This document shows positions 44,047 through 53,540 of a stretch of DNA of 64,000 nucleotides, piece after piece (the first letter of the stretch is position 1; the number at the start of each line of letters is the position of its first letter). Position numbers and translations under genes: made by a program. A model generated the notes under the pieces. The model searched no databases and was not told the origin of the DNA. It worked only from the letters and a program-made list of their open reading frames with translations. The stretch is from positions 1 to 64,000 of the forward strand of contig CAVTBY010000013.1 in the NCBI GenBank assembly GCA_963733085.1. Direction: 5' to 3'. This DNA comes from Desertimonas sp963733085 (GTDB lineage Bacteria > Actinomycetota > Acidimicrobiia > Acidimicrobiales > Ilumatobacteraceae).

Positions 44047-45399
44047 ATGAACCAGGCGTGGACGCCGGCTTCGTGGCAGGAACGACCCGCCAGGCAGCAA
44101 CCGGATTGGCCCGACAGCGATCAGCTGCGCAGCGCCTTGAAGACGCTCGCCGGGTTCCCGCCGCTCGTGTTCGCCGGAGAGGCCCGCTCGTTGCAGGCGT
44201 CACTCGCCCAGGTTGCCGCCGGCGACGCGTTCCTGCTTCAGGCGGGCGACTGCGCCGAGAGCTTCGAGGAGTTCTCCGCCGACAACATTCGCGAGAAGTT
44301 GCGGGTCATCCTCCAGATGGCGGTCGTGATGACCTATTCGATGGGGGTCCCGGTCGTCAAGGTCGGCCGCATCGCCGGGCAGTTCGCCAAGCCCCGCTCG
44401 AGCCCGACCGAACGCATCGGCGACGTCGAGCTGCCCGCCTTCCGGGGCCACATCGTCAACGACCCGAGCCCGCTCGCCGAGTCGCGAGTTCCCGATCCCA
44501 ACCGCCTCGTCCAGGCGTACCACCAGTCCTCGTCGACGTTGAACCTGCTACGGGCGTTCACCAAGGGTGGATTCGCCGCCCTCAGTCGAGTTCACGCGTG
44601 GAACCAGGAGTTCGTGGCGTCGAGTCCCCAGGGTCGGCGCTACGACCGGATCGCCGCAGAGATCGACCGCGCGCTGCGCTTCATGAGCGCCGCAGGCATC
44701 GACACCGAGAGCAATCCCAACCTGCGCGAGGTCGACGTCTACACCAGTCACGAGGCGTTGATCCTCGGCTACGAGGAAGCGCTCACCCGCCAGGACAGCC
44801 TCACCGGCGACTGGTACGACTGCTCGGCGCACATGCTGTGGATCGGCGAACGCACCCATCAACCCGACGGAGCGCACGTCGAGTTCCTCCGCGGCGTCGG
44901 CAACCCACTCGGCTGCAAGATCGGTCCGGCGACGGATCCCGCCGAGGTCGTCGGGCTCTGCGCCACGCTCAACCCGCAACGGCTACCCGGCAGGCTGACC
45001 CTCGTCAGCCGGATGGGCGCCGTCAACGTCGAAGACCGGCTGCCGCCGGTCATCCGCGCCGTGACTGCGGCCGGGCACCCGGTGGTCTGGGCCTGCGATC
45101 CGATGCACGGCAACACCTACGTCGCCCCCAGCGGACGCAAGACGCGACACTTCGACGAGATCATGCGGGAGATCGGCAGCTTCGTCAGGTCGTGCCGTAC
45201 CGAGGGCGTGTGGCCGGGCGGCATCCACGTCGAGCTGACCGGGGAGAACGTCACCGAGTGTCTCGGCGGCGCCGACGAGCTCTCCGACGCCGACCTCGAC
45301 CACCGCTACGAGACGGTGTGCGACCCGCGACTCAACGCCCGCCAGAGCCTCGACCTCGCCTACCGCCTCGCCGAGCTGATCACCGGCCGCGACGCCTGA
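44047..45399 (+). CDS. aroG: Class II 3-deoxy-7-phosphoheptulonate synthase
   Basis: A 450-residue type II (plant/actinobacterial) DAHP synthase. Visible blocks are LLQAGDCAESFEEF (metal Cys), KVGRIAGQFAKPRS, GDNIVND-like HIVNDPSP, HEALILGYEEAL, CKIGPATDPAEV, SRMGAVNVEDRLPPVI and DPMHGNTY with the metal His. It condenses phosphoenolpyruvate and erythrose 4-phosphate, the first step of aromatic amino acid synthesis. The length matches M. tuberculosis AroG. It is followed 12 bases later by the beta-lactamase-fold gene. Confidence 0.95.
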   Translation: MNQAWTPASWQERPARQQPDWPDSDQLRSALKTLAGFPPLVFAGEARSLQASLAQVAAGDAFLLQAGDCAESFEEFSADNIREKLRVILQMAVVMTYSMGVPVVKVGRIAGQFAKPRSSPTERIGDVELPAFRGHIVNDPSPLAESRVPDPNRLVQAYHQSSSTLNLLRAFTKGGFAALSRVHAWNQEFVASSPQGRRYDRIAAEIDRALRFMSAAGIDTESNPNLREVDVYTSHEALILGYEEALTRQDSLTGDWYDCSAHMLWIGERTHQPDGAHVEFLRGVGNPLGCKIGPATDPAEVVGLCATLNPQRLPGRLTLVSRMGAVNVEDRLPPVIRAVTAAGHPVVWACDPMHGNTYVAPSGRKTRHFDEIMREIGSFVRSCRTEGVWPGGIHVELTGENVTECLGGADELSDADLDHRYETVCDPRLNARQSLDLAYRLAELITGRDA

Positions 45400-45411
45400 C
45401 CGCCGGAACCG

Positions 45412-46242
45412 ATGCGAGCGCTGCAGCTCGTCGACGGCTGGGACGTGCCCCACGCAGCCGCCGCTGTCGTCGGCGCCGATGGGGGGATGCTCGGGGTGAC
45501 CGGTGACCTCGATCGTGAGTTCCGACTGGCGTCGCTGACGAAAGTCGCCACCGGCTGGGCCGCGATGATCGCCGTGGAGGAGGGGATCATCGACCTCGAC
45601 GATCCGGTAGGTCAGCCCGGCTGCACGCTGCGTCACCTCCTCGCTCATGCCGGCGGCTACCCCACCAACGGCGTCGACGCCGTCGCCAGGCCAGGTCGTC
45701 GACGGATCTATTCGAACACGGGTATCGAACTCGCCGCCGGCGCCATCGAGCAGCGCTCCGAGATGTCGTTCGGCTCCTATCTGCACGAAGCGGTGATCGC
45801 CCCCTTGGGCATGACGGCGACACGGCTCGACGGGTCGCCGGCGAGCGGAATGCACGGCACGGTGACGGACCTCGCGCGGCTGCTCGGCGAGCTGCAACGC
45901 CCGCAGCTGCTCTCTGCCGCCGGGGCGTTTGAAGCGGTCACCATCCAGTTCGCCGGGCTCGCCGGTATCGTTCCCGGCGTGGGGAGGTTCGATCCGTGCC
46001 CATGGGGATTGGGCATTGAAATCCGCGGCGAGAAGACGCCGCACTGGACCGGCACGACCAACTCGACAGCGACGTTCGGTCACTTCGGCGCCGCCGGATC
46101 GATGCTCTGGGTCGACCCGGTTGCCGAGTGCGCGCTCGTGGCGTTGACGGACCGTGCCTTCGACGACTGGCCCGAGGCCCTCGGCGAGTGGACCACACTG
46201 AGCGACGCCGTCATCTCCGAATCGGTGGGTGCATCGTCGTGA
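45412..46242 (+). CDS. Serine beta-lactamase-fold protein
   Basis: A 276-residue penicillin-binding/beta-lactamase-like protein: the active-site S-x-x-K is in LASLTKVATG (residues about 41-50), the Tyr-x-Asn motif is YSNTG, and the KTG-like position is HFGAAGS. No signal peptide is seen, so it probably acts in the cytoplasm, as an esterase or peptidase rather than a resistance enzyme. Its TGA overlaps the ATG of the next gene. Confidence 0.85.
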   Translation: MRALQLVDGWDVPHAAAAVVGADGGMLGVTGDLDREFRLASLTKVATGWAAMIAVEEGIIDLDDPVGQPGCTLRHLLAHAGGYPTNGVDAVARPGRRRIYSNTGIELAAGAIEQRSEMSFGSYLHEAVIAPLGMTATRLDGSPASGMHGTVTDLARLLGELQRPQLLSAAGAFEAVTIQFAGLAGIVPGVGRFDPCPWGLGIEIRGEKTPHWTGTTNSTATFGHFGAAGSMLWVDPVAECALVALTDRAFDDWPEALGEWTTLSDAVISESVGASS

Positions 46243-46679
46243 TGTACAGCCTCGGCGACCGAGTTCGGGTCTCGCTCACCGCCGAGGATGGACTTCCCCT
46301 CGTGCGCTACGGGTTCGTACGGTCGGTGGCCGACGCCACCGGCCCGGTCGTCGTCATGTTCGACGGCGAGATCGGCGGCGAGGTCATCTCGATCGAGCAA
46401 CTCGAGCCCGTCACCGTGACGTCACTCGATCTGCGCCTCGAGGGTGATGGACTGCTCGACGATCCCGAGCTGCGGCGCGGGCTGGCCCCGCTGTGGCAGG
46501 CCGAGGCCGAGGACGCCGGCCTCGACGTCGATGGGATCGTCCACCTCAACGGCGACGGCGCCGAGGGTGCCGGGGTGTGGACGCTCGCCCATTTCACGAG
46601 CGGCGGCGAACGCTACGCCTTGCGGGCGGTGCCGATGCCGCGCAGCGTCGTCCGCGTCCACGCCATCCGGTTCGGCTGA
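46242..46679 (+). CDS. Conserved hypothetical protein, translationally coupled
   Basis: A 145-residue protein beginning MYSLGDRVRVSLTAEDGLPL with an SH3-like beta-rich first half (GPVVVMFDGEIGGEVISIEQ) and a helical/beta second half (LAPLWQAEAEDAG, ALRAVPMPRSVVRVHAIRFG). No named family is recognised. The ATG shares one base with the upstream stop codon. Confidence 0.6.
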   Translation: MYSLGDRVRVSLTAEDGLPLVRYGFVRSVADATGPVVVMFDGEIGGEVISIEQLEPVTVTSLDLRLEGDGLLDDPELRRGLAPLWQAEAEDAGLDVDGIVHLNGDGAEGAGVWTLAHFTSGGERYALRAVPMPRSVVRVHAIRFG

Positions 46680-46955
46680 CCACTGACCGGACCCGGCGTT
46701 GGCTCTCCTCACTCATTCGTGGGGTTCACGCGTGGCGTGTGCCGAGCGCGCTGGCTCTGGAAGCAGGCGGTGTCAACGGCGACGATCCGACTACTTGGTC
46801 GATTTGGCCCCACAGCGACGCCAACGGTGCCAAAGAGTTCGCGCGCACAGATGTGTCCGTGATCTCGGGCGCCGCAGGCGACAAATCTGTCTCGTTCGTG
46901 GCGGTAGAACGCGGCGCCGTCGCGATGGCTTTCTCAGCGCCGGCCGCGACCGGGC
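46680..46955. other. Intergenic region holding repeat copy 2
   Basis: Nothing in these 276 bases is supported as a gene. It contains the second copy of the 49-base dispersed repeat (46863-46911). Confidence 0.5.
46863..46911 (+). repeat. Dispersed 49-base intergenic repeat, copy 2
   Basis: Matches the reverse complement of 41142-41190 at 48 of 49 bases. It also shares a nearby GGGGTTCACGCGTG block (46,721 onwards) in the same order as copy 1, with a different middle between. Confidence 0.8.
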
Positions 46956-48155
46956 TCAGTTGAGGCGCTCAATCACCATTGCCATCCCTTGGCCGCCGCC
47001 GACGCACATCGTCTCGAGGCCGAACGTGCCGCCGGTCTCCTGCAGCCCGTGGATCAGCGTGGTCATGATGCGGGCGCCCGTCATCCCGAAGGGGTGGCCG
47101 AGGGCGATCGCGCCACCGTGGACGTTGAGCTTGTCGAGATCGACCCCGAGGTGCTTCGCTGACGGGAGGACCTGAGCGGCGAACGCCTCGTTGATCTCGA
47201 CGAGGTCGATGTCGTCGATCGTCTTGCCAGCCCGGGCCAGCGCTTGGCGGCTCGCCTCGATGGGGCCGAGTCCCATGATCTCTGGGTTCAGCGCCGACAC
47301 TCCCGACGACACGATGCGCGCCAACGGCTCGATGCCGAGCTCGTTGGCCCGGGTATCGCTCATCACGACCACCGCCGCGGCGCCGTCGTTGAGCGGACAG
47401 GCGTTGCCGGCCGTGACCTCCCCGTCGGGGCGGAACACCGGCTTGAGGGCGGCTAGCCCTTCGAGCGTCACGCCGGCACGAGGCCCGTCGTCCTTTTCGG
47501 CGACAGAGCCGTCGGGCAGCGTGACGGGCGTGATCTCGTCGGCGAAGAAGCCGTTCTCCTGGTTGGCGACAGCCAGGTCCTGGGACCGCTTGGCGAACTC
47601 GTCCATCTCCGTGCGCGACACGTTCTCGTACTCGCGCACGTTCTCGGCTGTCTGCCCCATGGCGATGTAGACGTCGGGCAGACCCTCAGGTGGCGACCAC
47701 GGCGGCTGGCCGCCACCGGCGCGTTCCAGGGTGCGCAGCCCAGACGGCTTGAACAGCGGGTTGGGGGCGGTGTCGGAAAAGCCGGCGCCAAAACGACTGA
47801 CGGTCTCCACGCCTCCGGCGACGAACACGTCACCTTCGCCGGCCTTGATTGCATGTGCTGCCATGCGGATCGTCTGCAGGCTGGACGAGCAGTAGCGGTT
47901 GACGGTGACCCCCGGAACGTCGAGTCCAGCGAGGATGGCGACGACCCGGGCGATGTTGAAGCCGGACTCACCTGCCGGCTGACCGCAACCGAGGATGATG
48001 TCCTCAACGGTGGCCGGGTCGAGCTGGGGCACCTTGGCGAGCAATGCCGTGACGATCTGGGCGGCGAGGTCGTCGGGCCGGATGTCGACCAGAGACCCCT
48101 TGTTGGCCCGCCCAATCGGGCTACGAGCAGTGGCAACGATGACGGCTTCAGCCAT
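46956..48155 (-). CDS. Acetyl-CoA C-acyltransferase (thiolase)
   Basis: A 399-residue thiolase with the acyl-enzyme Cys in VNRYCSSSLQTI (residue about 89), NEAFAAQVLPS, GGAIALGHPFGMTGAR with the catalytic His, and the final catalytic Cys in MCVGGGQGMAM. It cleaves beta-ketoacyl-CoA or condenses acetyl-CoA; no pathway partner lies beside it. ATG 48155 gives the family start AEAVIVATARSPIG. Confidence 0.95.
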   Translation of the reverse strand: MAEAVIVATARSPIGRANKGSLVDIRPDDLAAQIVTALLAKVPQLDPATVEDIILGCGQPAGESGFNIARVVAILAGLDVPGVTVNRYCSSSLQTIRMAAHAIKAGEGDVFVAGGVETVSRFGAGFSDTAPNPLFKPSGLRTLERAGGGQPPWSPPEGLPDVYIAMGQTAENVREYENVSRTEMDEFAKRSQDLAVANQENGFFADEITPVTLPDGSVAEKDDGPRAGVTLEGLAALKPVFRPDGEVTAGNACPLNDGAAAVVVMSDTRANELGIEPLARIVSSGVSALNPEIMGLGPIEASRQALARAGKTIDDIDLVEINEAFAAQVLPSAKHLGVDLDKLNVHGGAIALGHPFGMTGARIMTTLIHGLQETGGTFGLETMCVGGGQGMAMVIERLN

Positions 48156-48246
48156 GACACCGAGCCTACTCACGGGTAACAACACACCCGGACCTCGGTG
48201 GACCGCCGTTGCGAGCGACGAGGCGCCAGCCGAGGAGCGGCCAGAC

Positions 48247-48274
48247 ACGGCCTGCGTGGCCGGGGAACGCAGTG
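48247..48274 (+). repeat. Short dispersed repeat B, copy 2
   Basis: Near copy of 41220-41247 (one missing G, one substitution), between the thiolase start and the thymidine kinase stop. Confidence 0.55.
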
Positions 48275-48282
48275 GATAGTCG

Positions 48283-48885
48283 TCAGTCGCCGAGGTCGCC
48301 GTGGCGGAAGTGGCGGCGGCAGAGCAGTTCGTAGTGGACGGTGTCGCCGAACAGCGGCGGGGTCGTCGGGTCTGCGGTGTCGCCAACGACCACCGTCTCA
48401 CCTTCGAACACGACGTCGCCGTTGACGACCCTAGCGTTGTGCGTCGCCCTGGCGCCGCACCAGCACCGTGCCTCGACTTGGAGCGGCAGGCGCTCGTCGG
48501 CGAGCTCGAGCAGCCGCCTCGTGCCGTCGAACAGCAGCCCACGAAAGTCTGTGATCAACCCGAAGGCGTAGACGTCGACCTCGAGGTCGTCGACGACGCG
48601 GCCGAGCTGCTCACACTGCTCCGCGGTGTAGAACTGCGCCTCGTCGCACACGAAGTAGTGAACCGGCCAGTGGGCGAGGGCGAGGGCGTAGAGATCGGTG
48701 CCGTCGGACACGTCGATGGCCGGAGCGGCGACACCGAGCCGGCTGCTGACCTGCTGACCCTCGCGGTCGAGTGACGTCAGCAACAGACCGTAGAGGTCGC
48801 GACTGGCGAGGTTGTGGTGGATCTGCAATGCCACCGTGCTCTTGCCGGAACCCATCGTCCCGAAAGAGAACCGCAGCATGGCCAT
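48283..48885 (-). CDS. tdk: Thymidine kinase
   Basis: A 200-residue type II thymidine kinase: P-loop FGTMGSGKSTVAL, Walker B/catalytic FVCDEAQFY, the lasso loop DFRGLLFDGTRRLLELAD, and four zinc cysteines (CWCGARATHNAR and CRRHF region). It phosphorylates thymidine in nucleotide salvage. The start is ATG 48885, where MAMLRFSFGTMG places the P-loop in the usual position. Confidence 0.95.
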   Translation of the reverse strand: MAMLRFSFGTMGSGKSTVALQIHHNLASRDLYGLLLTSLDREGQQVSSRLGVAAPAIDVSDGTDLYALALAHWPVHYFVCDEAQFYTAEQCEQLGRVVDDLEVDVYAFGLITDFRGLLFDGTRRLLELADERLPLQVEARCWCGARATHNARVVNGDVVFEGETVVVGDTADPTTPPLFGDTVHYELLCRRHFRHGDLGD

Positions 48886-48911
48886 AACGGCCCGACGCTA
48901 GCGAGCTATCA

Positions 48912-50429
48912 CTACAGCAGTGCTTGGAGGGACTCGATGCGGTCGGCGTCGGCAGCGGACTTGTCCGGCCGGTAGCGGCGCACCCGGGCGAAGCGCAAAG
49001 CGACGCCGCCGGGATAGCGCGGCGAGCGCTGGACCCCGTCGATGGCGATTTCGACGACCTTCTCCGGGCGGACGTGTACGACATGTTCGGATCCGTCGCG
49101 CTCGGTGGCGATGGCGATCTTCTGCAGTTCCTCGGTCTGCCAGCGCAGCAGCTCGTCGGTCATCCCCTTGAACGTCTTGCCGACCATGACGAACCCATCG
49201 TCGCCACGAGCGCCGAGGTGGAGGTTGGACAACCAGCCCCGCCGCCGGCCATGCCCCCACTCGACGGCGAGGACGACGAGGTCGAAGGTGTGCACCGGCT
49301 TGACCTTGCGCCACGAGCCGCCGCGGCGTCCGGCGGCGTATGGCGAGGCGAGGTCCTTGACCATCACGCCCTCGAGCCCACGGCGAACGGCGTCCTCCAT
49401 GAACGTCGCCGCCTCGCCGGCATCGGCCGTGACGATCGACGGCAGACGGAACGGCGGCGGCACCAACTCGCCGAGCACGGCCCGCCGCGCCGCCAGCGGC
49501 TCGTCGACGAGAGCGCCGCCGTTGGCGTGGATCACGTCGAAGAAGTAGGCGGCGAGCCCGCCACCACGACCCGCGGCTGCCTGGGCGCTGAAGTCGCCCA
49601 TCGTGTCCTGGAACCGCCGCGGACCCCCGTCGTCGGTCAGGCCGGCGACCTCTCCGTCCAACACGAGATCACCTCCGGTCAGGCCAGCGACGAGTGACAC
49701 CACGCCGGGCAGCCGGTCGGTGATGTCGTTGAGGTTGCGGGTGAACAGCCGGACCTCACTGGCGCGGCGGTGTGCCTGTACACGAGCGCCGTCGAGCTTC
49801 CACTCGACGGACGCCTCGCCCGTCTCGGCGAGGGCCTCGGCGACGCCATCCGCCGGCGAGGCCAACATCGGGCCGACCGCCCGACCTGGGACGAGCGTGA
49901 TCGCCCGCAACGCCTCGGCGCCGCCGGAGAAGGCCTGGCGGGCGGTCTCGCCGAGATCGCCGGAGAACATGTGGGCGCGGCGGACCTCGGCCACGGGAGC
50001 ACCGGATCCGCGGGCGACGGCGTCGACCATCACGCCGTCGAGCGCGCCTTGCCGCAGCTCGCCACTGAACACACCCCACAGCAGCCGCTGCTCGATCGCG
50101 GTGGCGCGGGCGAACACGCCGGCCAGCAGATCGCGCCTCCTGGCCGTGGAGCCGGGACCCGACTGCTCGGCGAGCTCGCTGAGCCACCGGTCGATCTCGA
50201 GTATCTCCAACGTCGGCTCGTCTGCGGCGCCGGCATCGAGCTTGCTCAGCGCCGACCACCCGACACCGATGCGCCCCTGACGCGGCTGACCGGTGAGCAG
50301 GCCGACGGCCATCGCCGCCTCCTCGACCGACATTGACCGCAGCAAGGCGGCGAGCAGCGACGTCTTCTCGCCCCGCTTGGAGGTCGCCGCGACCTGCTCG
50401 GAGACGGTGGCGAGCTCGACGAACCGCAT
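48912..50429 (-). CDS. ATP-dependent DNA ligase, LigB type
   Basis: A 505-residue ATP-dependent ligase. The N-terminal helical DNA-binding domain (residues 1-195) precedes the adenylation motif EWKLDGARVQAH (nucleophile Lys near 212), motifs VLDGEVAG, LAAYFFDV, GLEGVMVKD and the C-terminal OB-domain motif V RKVKPVHTFDL. Actinobacteria carry such ligases beside NAD-dependent LigA, and M. tuberculosis LigB is close. It repairs nicks, but its precise pathway is not fixed. No Ku or polymerase domain is attached. Confidence 0.92.
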   Translation of the reverse strand: MRFVELATVSEQVAATSKRGEKTSLLAALLRSMSVEEAAMAVGLLTGQPRQGRIGVGWSALSKLDAGAADEPTLEILEIDRWLSELAEQSGPGSTARRRDLLAGVFARATAIEQRLLWGVFSGELRQGALDGVMVDAVARGSGAPVAEVRRAHMFSGDLGETARQAFSGGAEALRAITLVPGRAVGPMLASPADGVAEALAETGEASVEWKLDGARVQAHRRASEVRLFTRNLNDITDRLPGVVSLVAGLTGGDLVLDGEVAGLTDDGGPRRFQDTMGDFSAQAAAGRGGGLAAYFFDVIHANGGALVDEPLAARRAVLGELVPPPFRLPSIVTADAGEAATFMEDAVRRGLEGVMVKDLASPYAAGRRGGSWRKVKPVHTFDLVVLAVEWGHGRRRGWLSNLHLGARGDDGFVMVGKTFKGMTDELLRWQTEELQKIAIATERDGSEHVVHVRPEKVVEIAIDGVQRSPRYPGGVALRFARVRRYRPDKSAADADRIESLQALL

Positions 50430-50533
50430 CGTCGCCAGGCTAGGGAGACTGCGTCCGTTGACCTTCGCTGCGCAAACTTCCGCCGCTACCGTAGGGGCCA
50501 GGAGGGGGACGGCAACGAAGCTGGCCCGACGAG

Positions 50534-52450
50534 ATGACTGACACAGCCCAAGCCCCGGCAGGTGGCCCGACGTCGAGGGTGGGCGACGCTCAGATCCTCG
50601 ACCGGGTGGTCGTCCGCTTCGCCGGTGATTCCGGCGACGGCATGCAGCTCACCGGCGATCGATTCACGTCCGTTTCGGCGTTGTACGGCAATGACCTGTC
50701 GACGCTGCCCGAATTTCCCGCCGAGATCCGCGCCCCGGCCGGAACCGTGCACGGCGTGTCGAGCTTCCAGGTGCACATCTCCGACCACCCGATCACGACG
50801 CCGGGTGACGAGCCCAACGTTCTCGTGGCGATGAACCCGGCGGCATTGCGCGCCGACCTCGGACGCCTCGAAGTCGGCGGCACGTTGATCGTCAACGAGG
50901 ACGCCTTCGAGGAGCGCAACCTTCTCAAGGCCGGTTACCACGGACCCGGCGGCACGGCGACGAACCCGCTCGACGACGGCAGCCTCGACAGCTACCGGGT
51001 GATCAAGGTGCCGATGACGAGCCTCACCAAGGAGGCCACGGTGCCCCTCGGCGTCAAGCCACGCGATGCCGAGCGGTCGAAGAACTTCTTCGCCCTCGGC
51101 CTCGTGTCGTGGATGTACACCCGCCCGACGGAGTCGACGCTCGAATGGATCGAGCGCCGGTTCGCCGCCAACGAGCAGGTCGCCGCCGCCAACCGGGCGG
51201 CGTTCCTCGCCGGCTACAACTTCGGCGAGACCACCGAGGCGGTCGGCCACCGCTTCGAGGTTCGCCCCGCCCACCTGCCCCAGGGCGAGTACACGAGCGT
51301 CACCGGCAACACGGCGCTGGCGTGGGGGATCGTCGCCGGCGGCCAGCTCGCCAAGCTGCCCGTGACGCTCGGTTCCTACCCGATCACGCCGGCTTCTGAC
51401 ATTCTCCACGAGCTGTCCAAGCACAAGCACTTCGGTGTCCGCACGGTGCAGGCCGAGGACGAGATCGCCGCCGTCGGAATGGCCCTCGGGGCGGCGTTCG
51501 CCGGTCACCTCGGCGTCACGACGACGAGCGGCCCGGGCATGGCATTGAAGTCCGAGACGGTCAGCCTGGCGGTGTCGTTGGAGCTGCCGCTGCTCATCGT
51601 CGACATCCAGCGCGGCGGGCCGTCCACCGGGCTGCCGACGAAGACCGAGGCAGCCGACCTCAACATGGCGATCTTCGGCCGGCCCAGCGAGGCGCCACTG
51701 CCCGTGATCGCCGCATCGAGCCCGGTGCACTGCTTCGCCGCGGCGATCGAGGCGATCCGCATCGCCGTCAAGTACCGCACGCCGGTGATCCTGCTGTCGG
51801 ACGGGTTCCTGGCCAACGGCTCGGAACCGTGGCAGTTGCCCGACATCGAGTCCCTGCCCGACATCTCCGTCCCGTTCGCCACCGAGAAGAACCACATCAA
51901 CGACGAGGGCGCCGAGGAGTTCTGGCCGTACCTGCCGCGATCCCGAGACGCTGGCCAGGCCGTGGGCGATCCCCGGGACGCCCGGCCTGATGCACCGCAT
52001 CGGCGGGATCGAGAAGGAGGACGGCAGCGGCAACATCTCCTACGACCCCGACAACCACCAGCGGATGGTCGAGCTGCGCGCCGCCAAGGTCGCCGGCATC
52101 GCCCGCGACATCCCACCGACGGAGATCGCCGGCGACGCCGCCGATGCCGACCTGCTCGTCGTCAGCTGGGGATCGACCTGGGCATCGGTCGACTCGGCGA
52201 TCGAGCGCCGCCGCCGCGATGGGCGCAAGCTCGCCTGGGTTCATCTGACCCACCTCAACCCGCTCCCAGCCGACCTCGGCGACATCGTGCGCCGCTATCC
52301 GAAGGTGCTCGTTCCGGAGCTGAACAGCGGCCAGCTGGCGCGCATCCTGCGCGCCAACTTCCTCGTCGACGCCCAGTCGGCGACGAAGATCAAGGGCCTG
52401 CCGTTCACCGCCCGTGAGCTCGAGGAAGCCATTCAGAAGGAACTCGCCCG

Positions 52451-52454
<4 letters not shown>
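50534..52454 (+). CDS. korA: 2-oxoacid:ferredoxin oxidoreductase, gamma-alpha subunit, one frameshift
   Basis: About 640 residues, with a gamma-type domain at the front (VVRFAGDSGDGMQLTGDRFT) and an alpha domain from about 255 (GNTALAWGIVAGGQLAKLPV, YPITPASDILHELS, SGPGMALKSETV). One base is lost near 51,943. The frame continues PETLARPWAIPGTPGLMHRI and ends with VPELNSGQLARILRANF. KorAB oxidises 2-oxoglutarate (or pyruvate) with CoA and reduces ferredoxin. The gamma-alpha fusion is the usual actinobacterial form. The stop overlaps korB by four bases. Confidence 0.92.
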
Positions 52455-53476
<1,022 letters not shown>

Positions 53477-53489
53477 CCGACTTCCACTC

Positions 53490-53532
53490 TGTGTCAGCGA
53501 ACACGACGTCGGCGGTCGTGTTCGCTGACACA
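53490..53532. terminator. Perfect 18-base palindromic terminator between convergent genes
   Basis: Bases 53490-53507 pair with 53515-53532 without mismatch around a seven-base loop. It occupies the 64-base gap between the korB stop (53476) and the stop of the convergent DUF1023 gene (53541). Confidence 0.8.
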
Positions 53533-53540
53533 AACGCTGG

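Noticed and set aside
45412..46242. Antibiotic-resistance beta-lactamase
   Set aside because: It has the S-x-x-K fold but no signal peptide and no class signature, and its neighbours are housekeeping genes.
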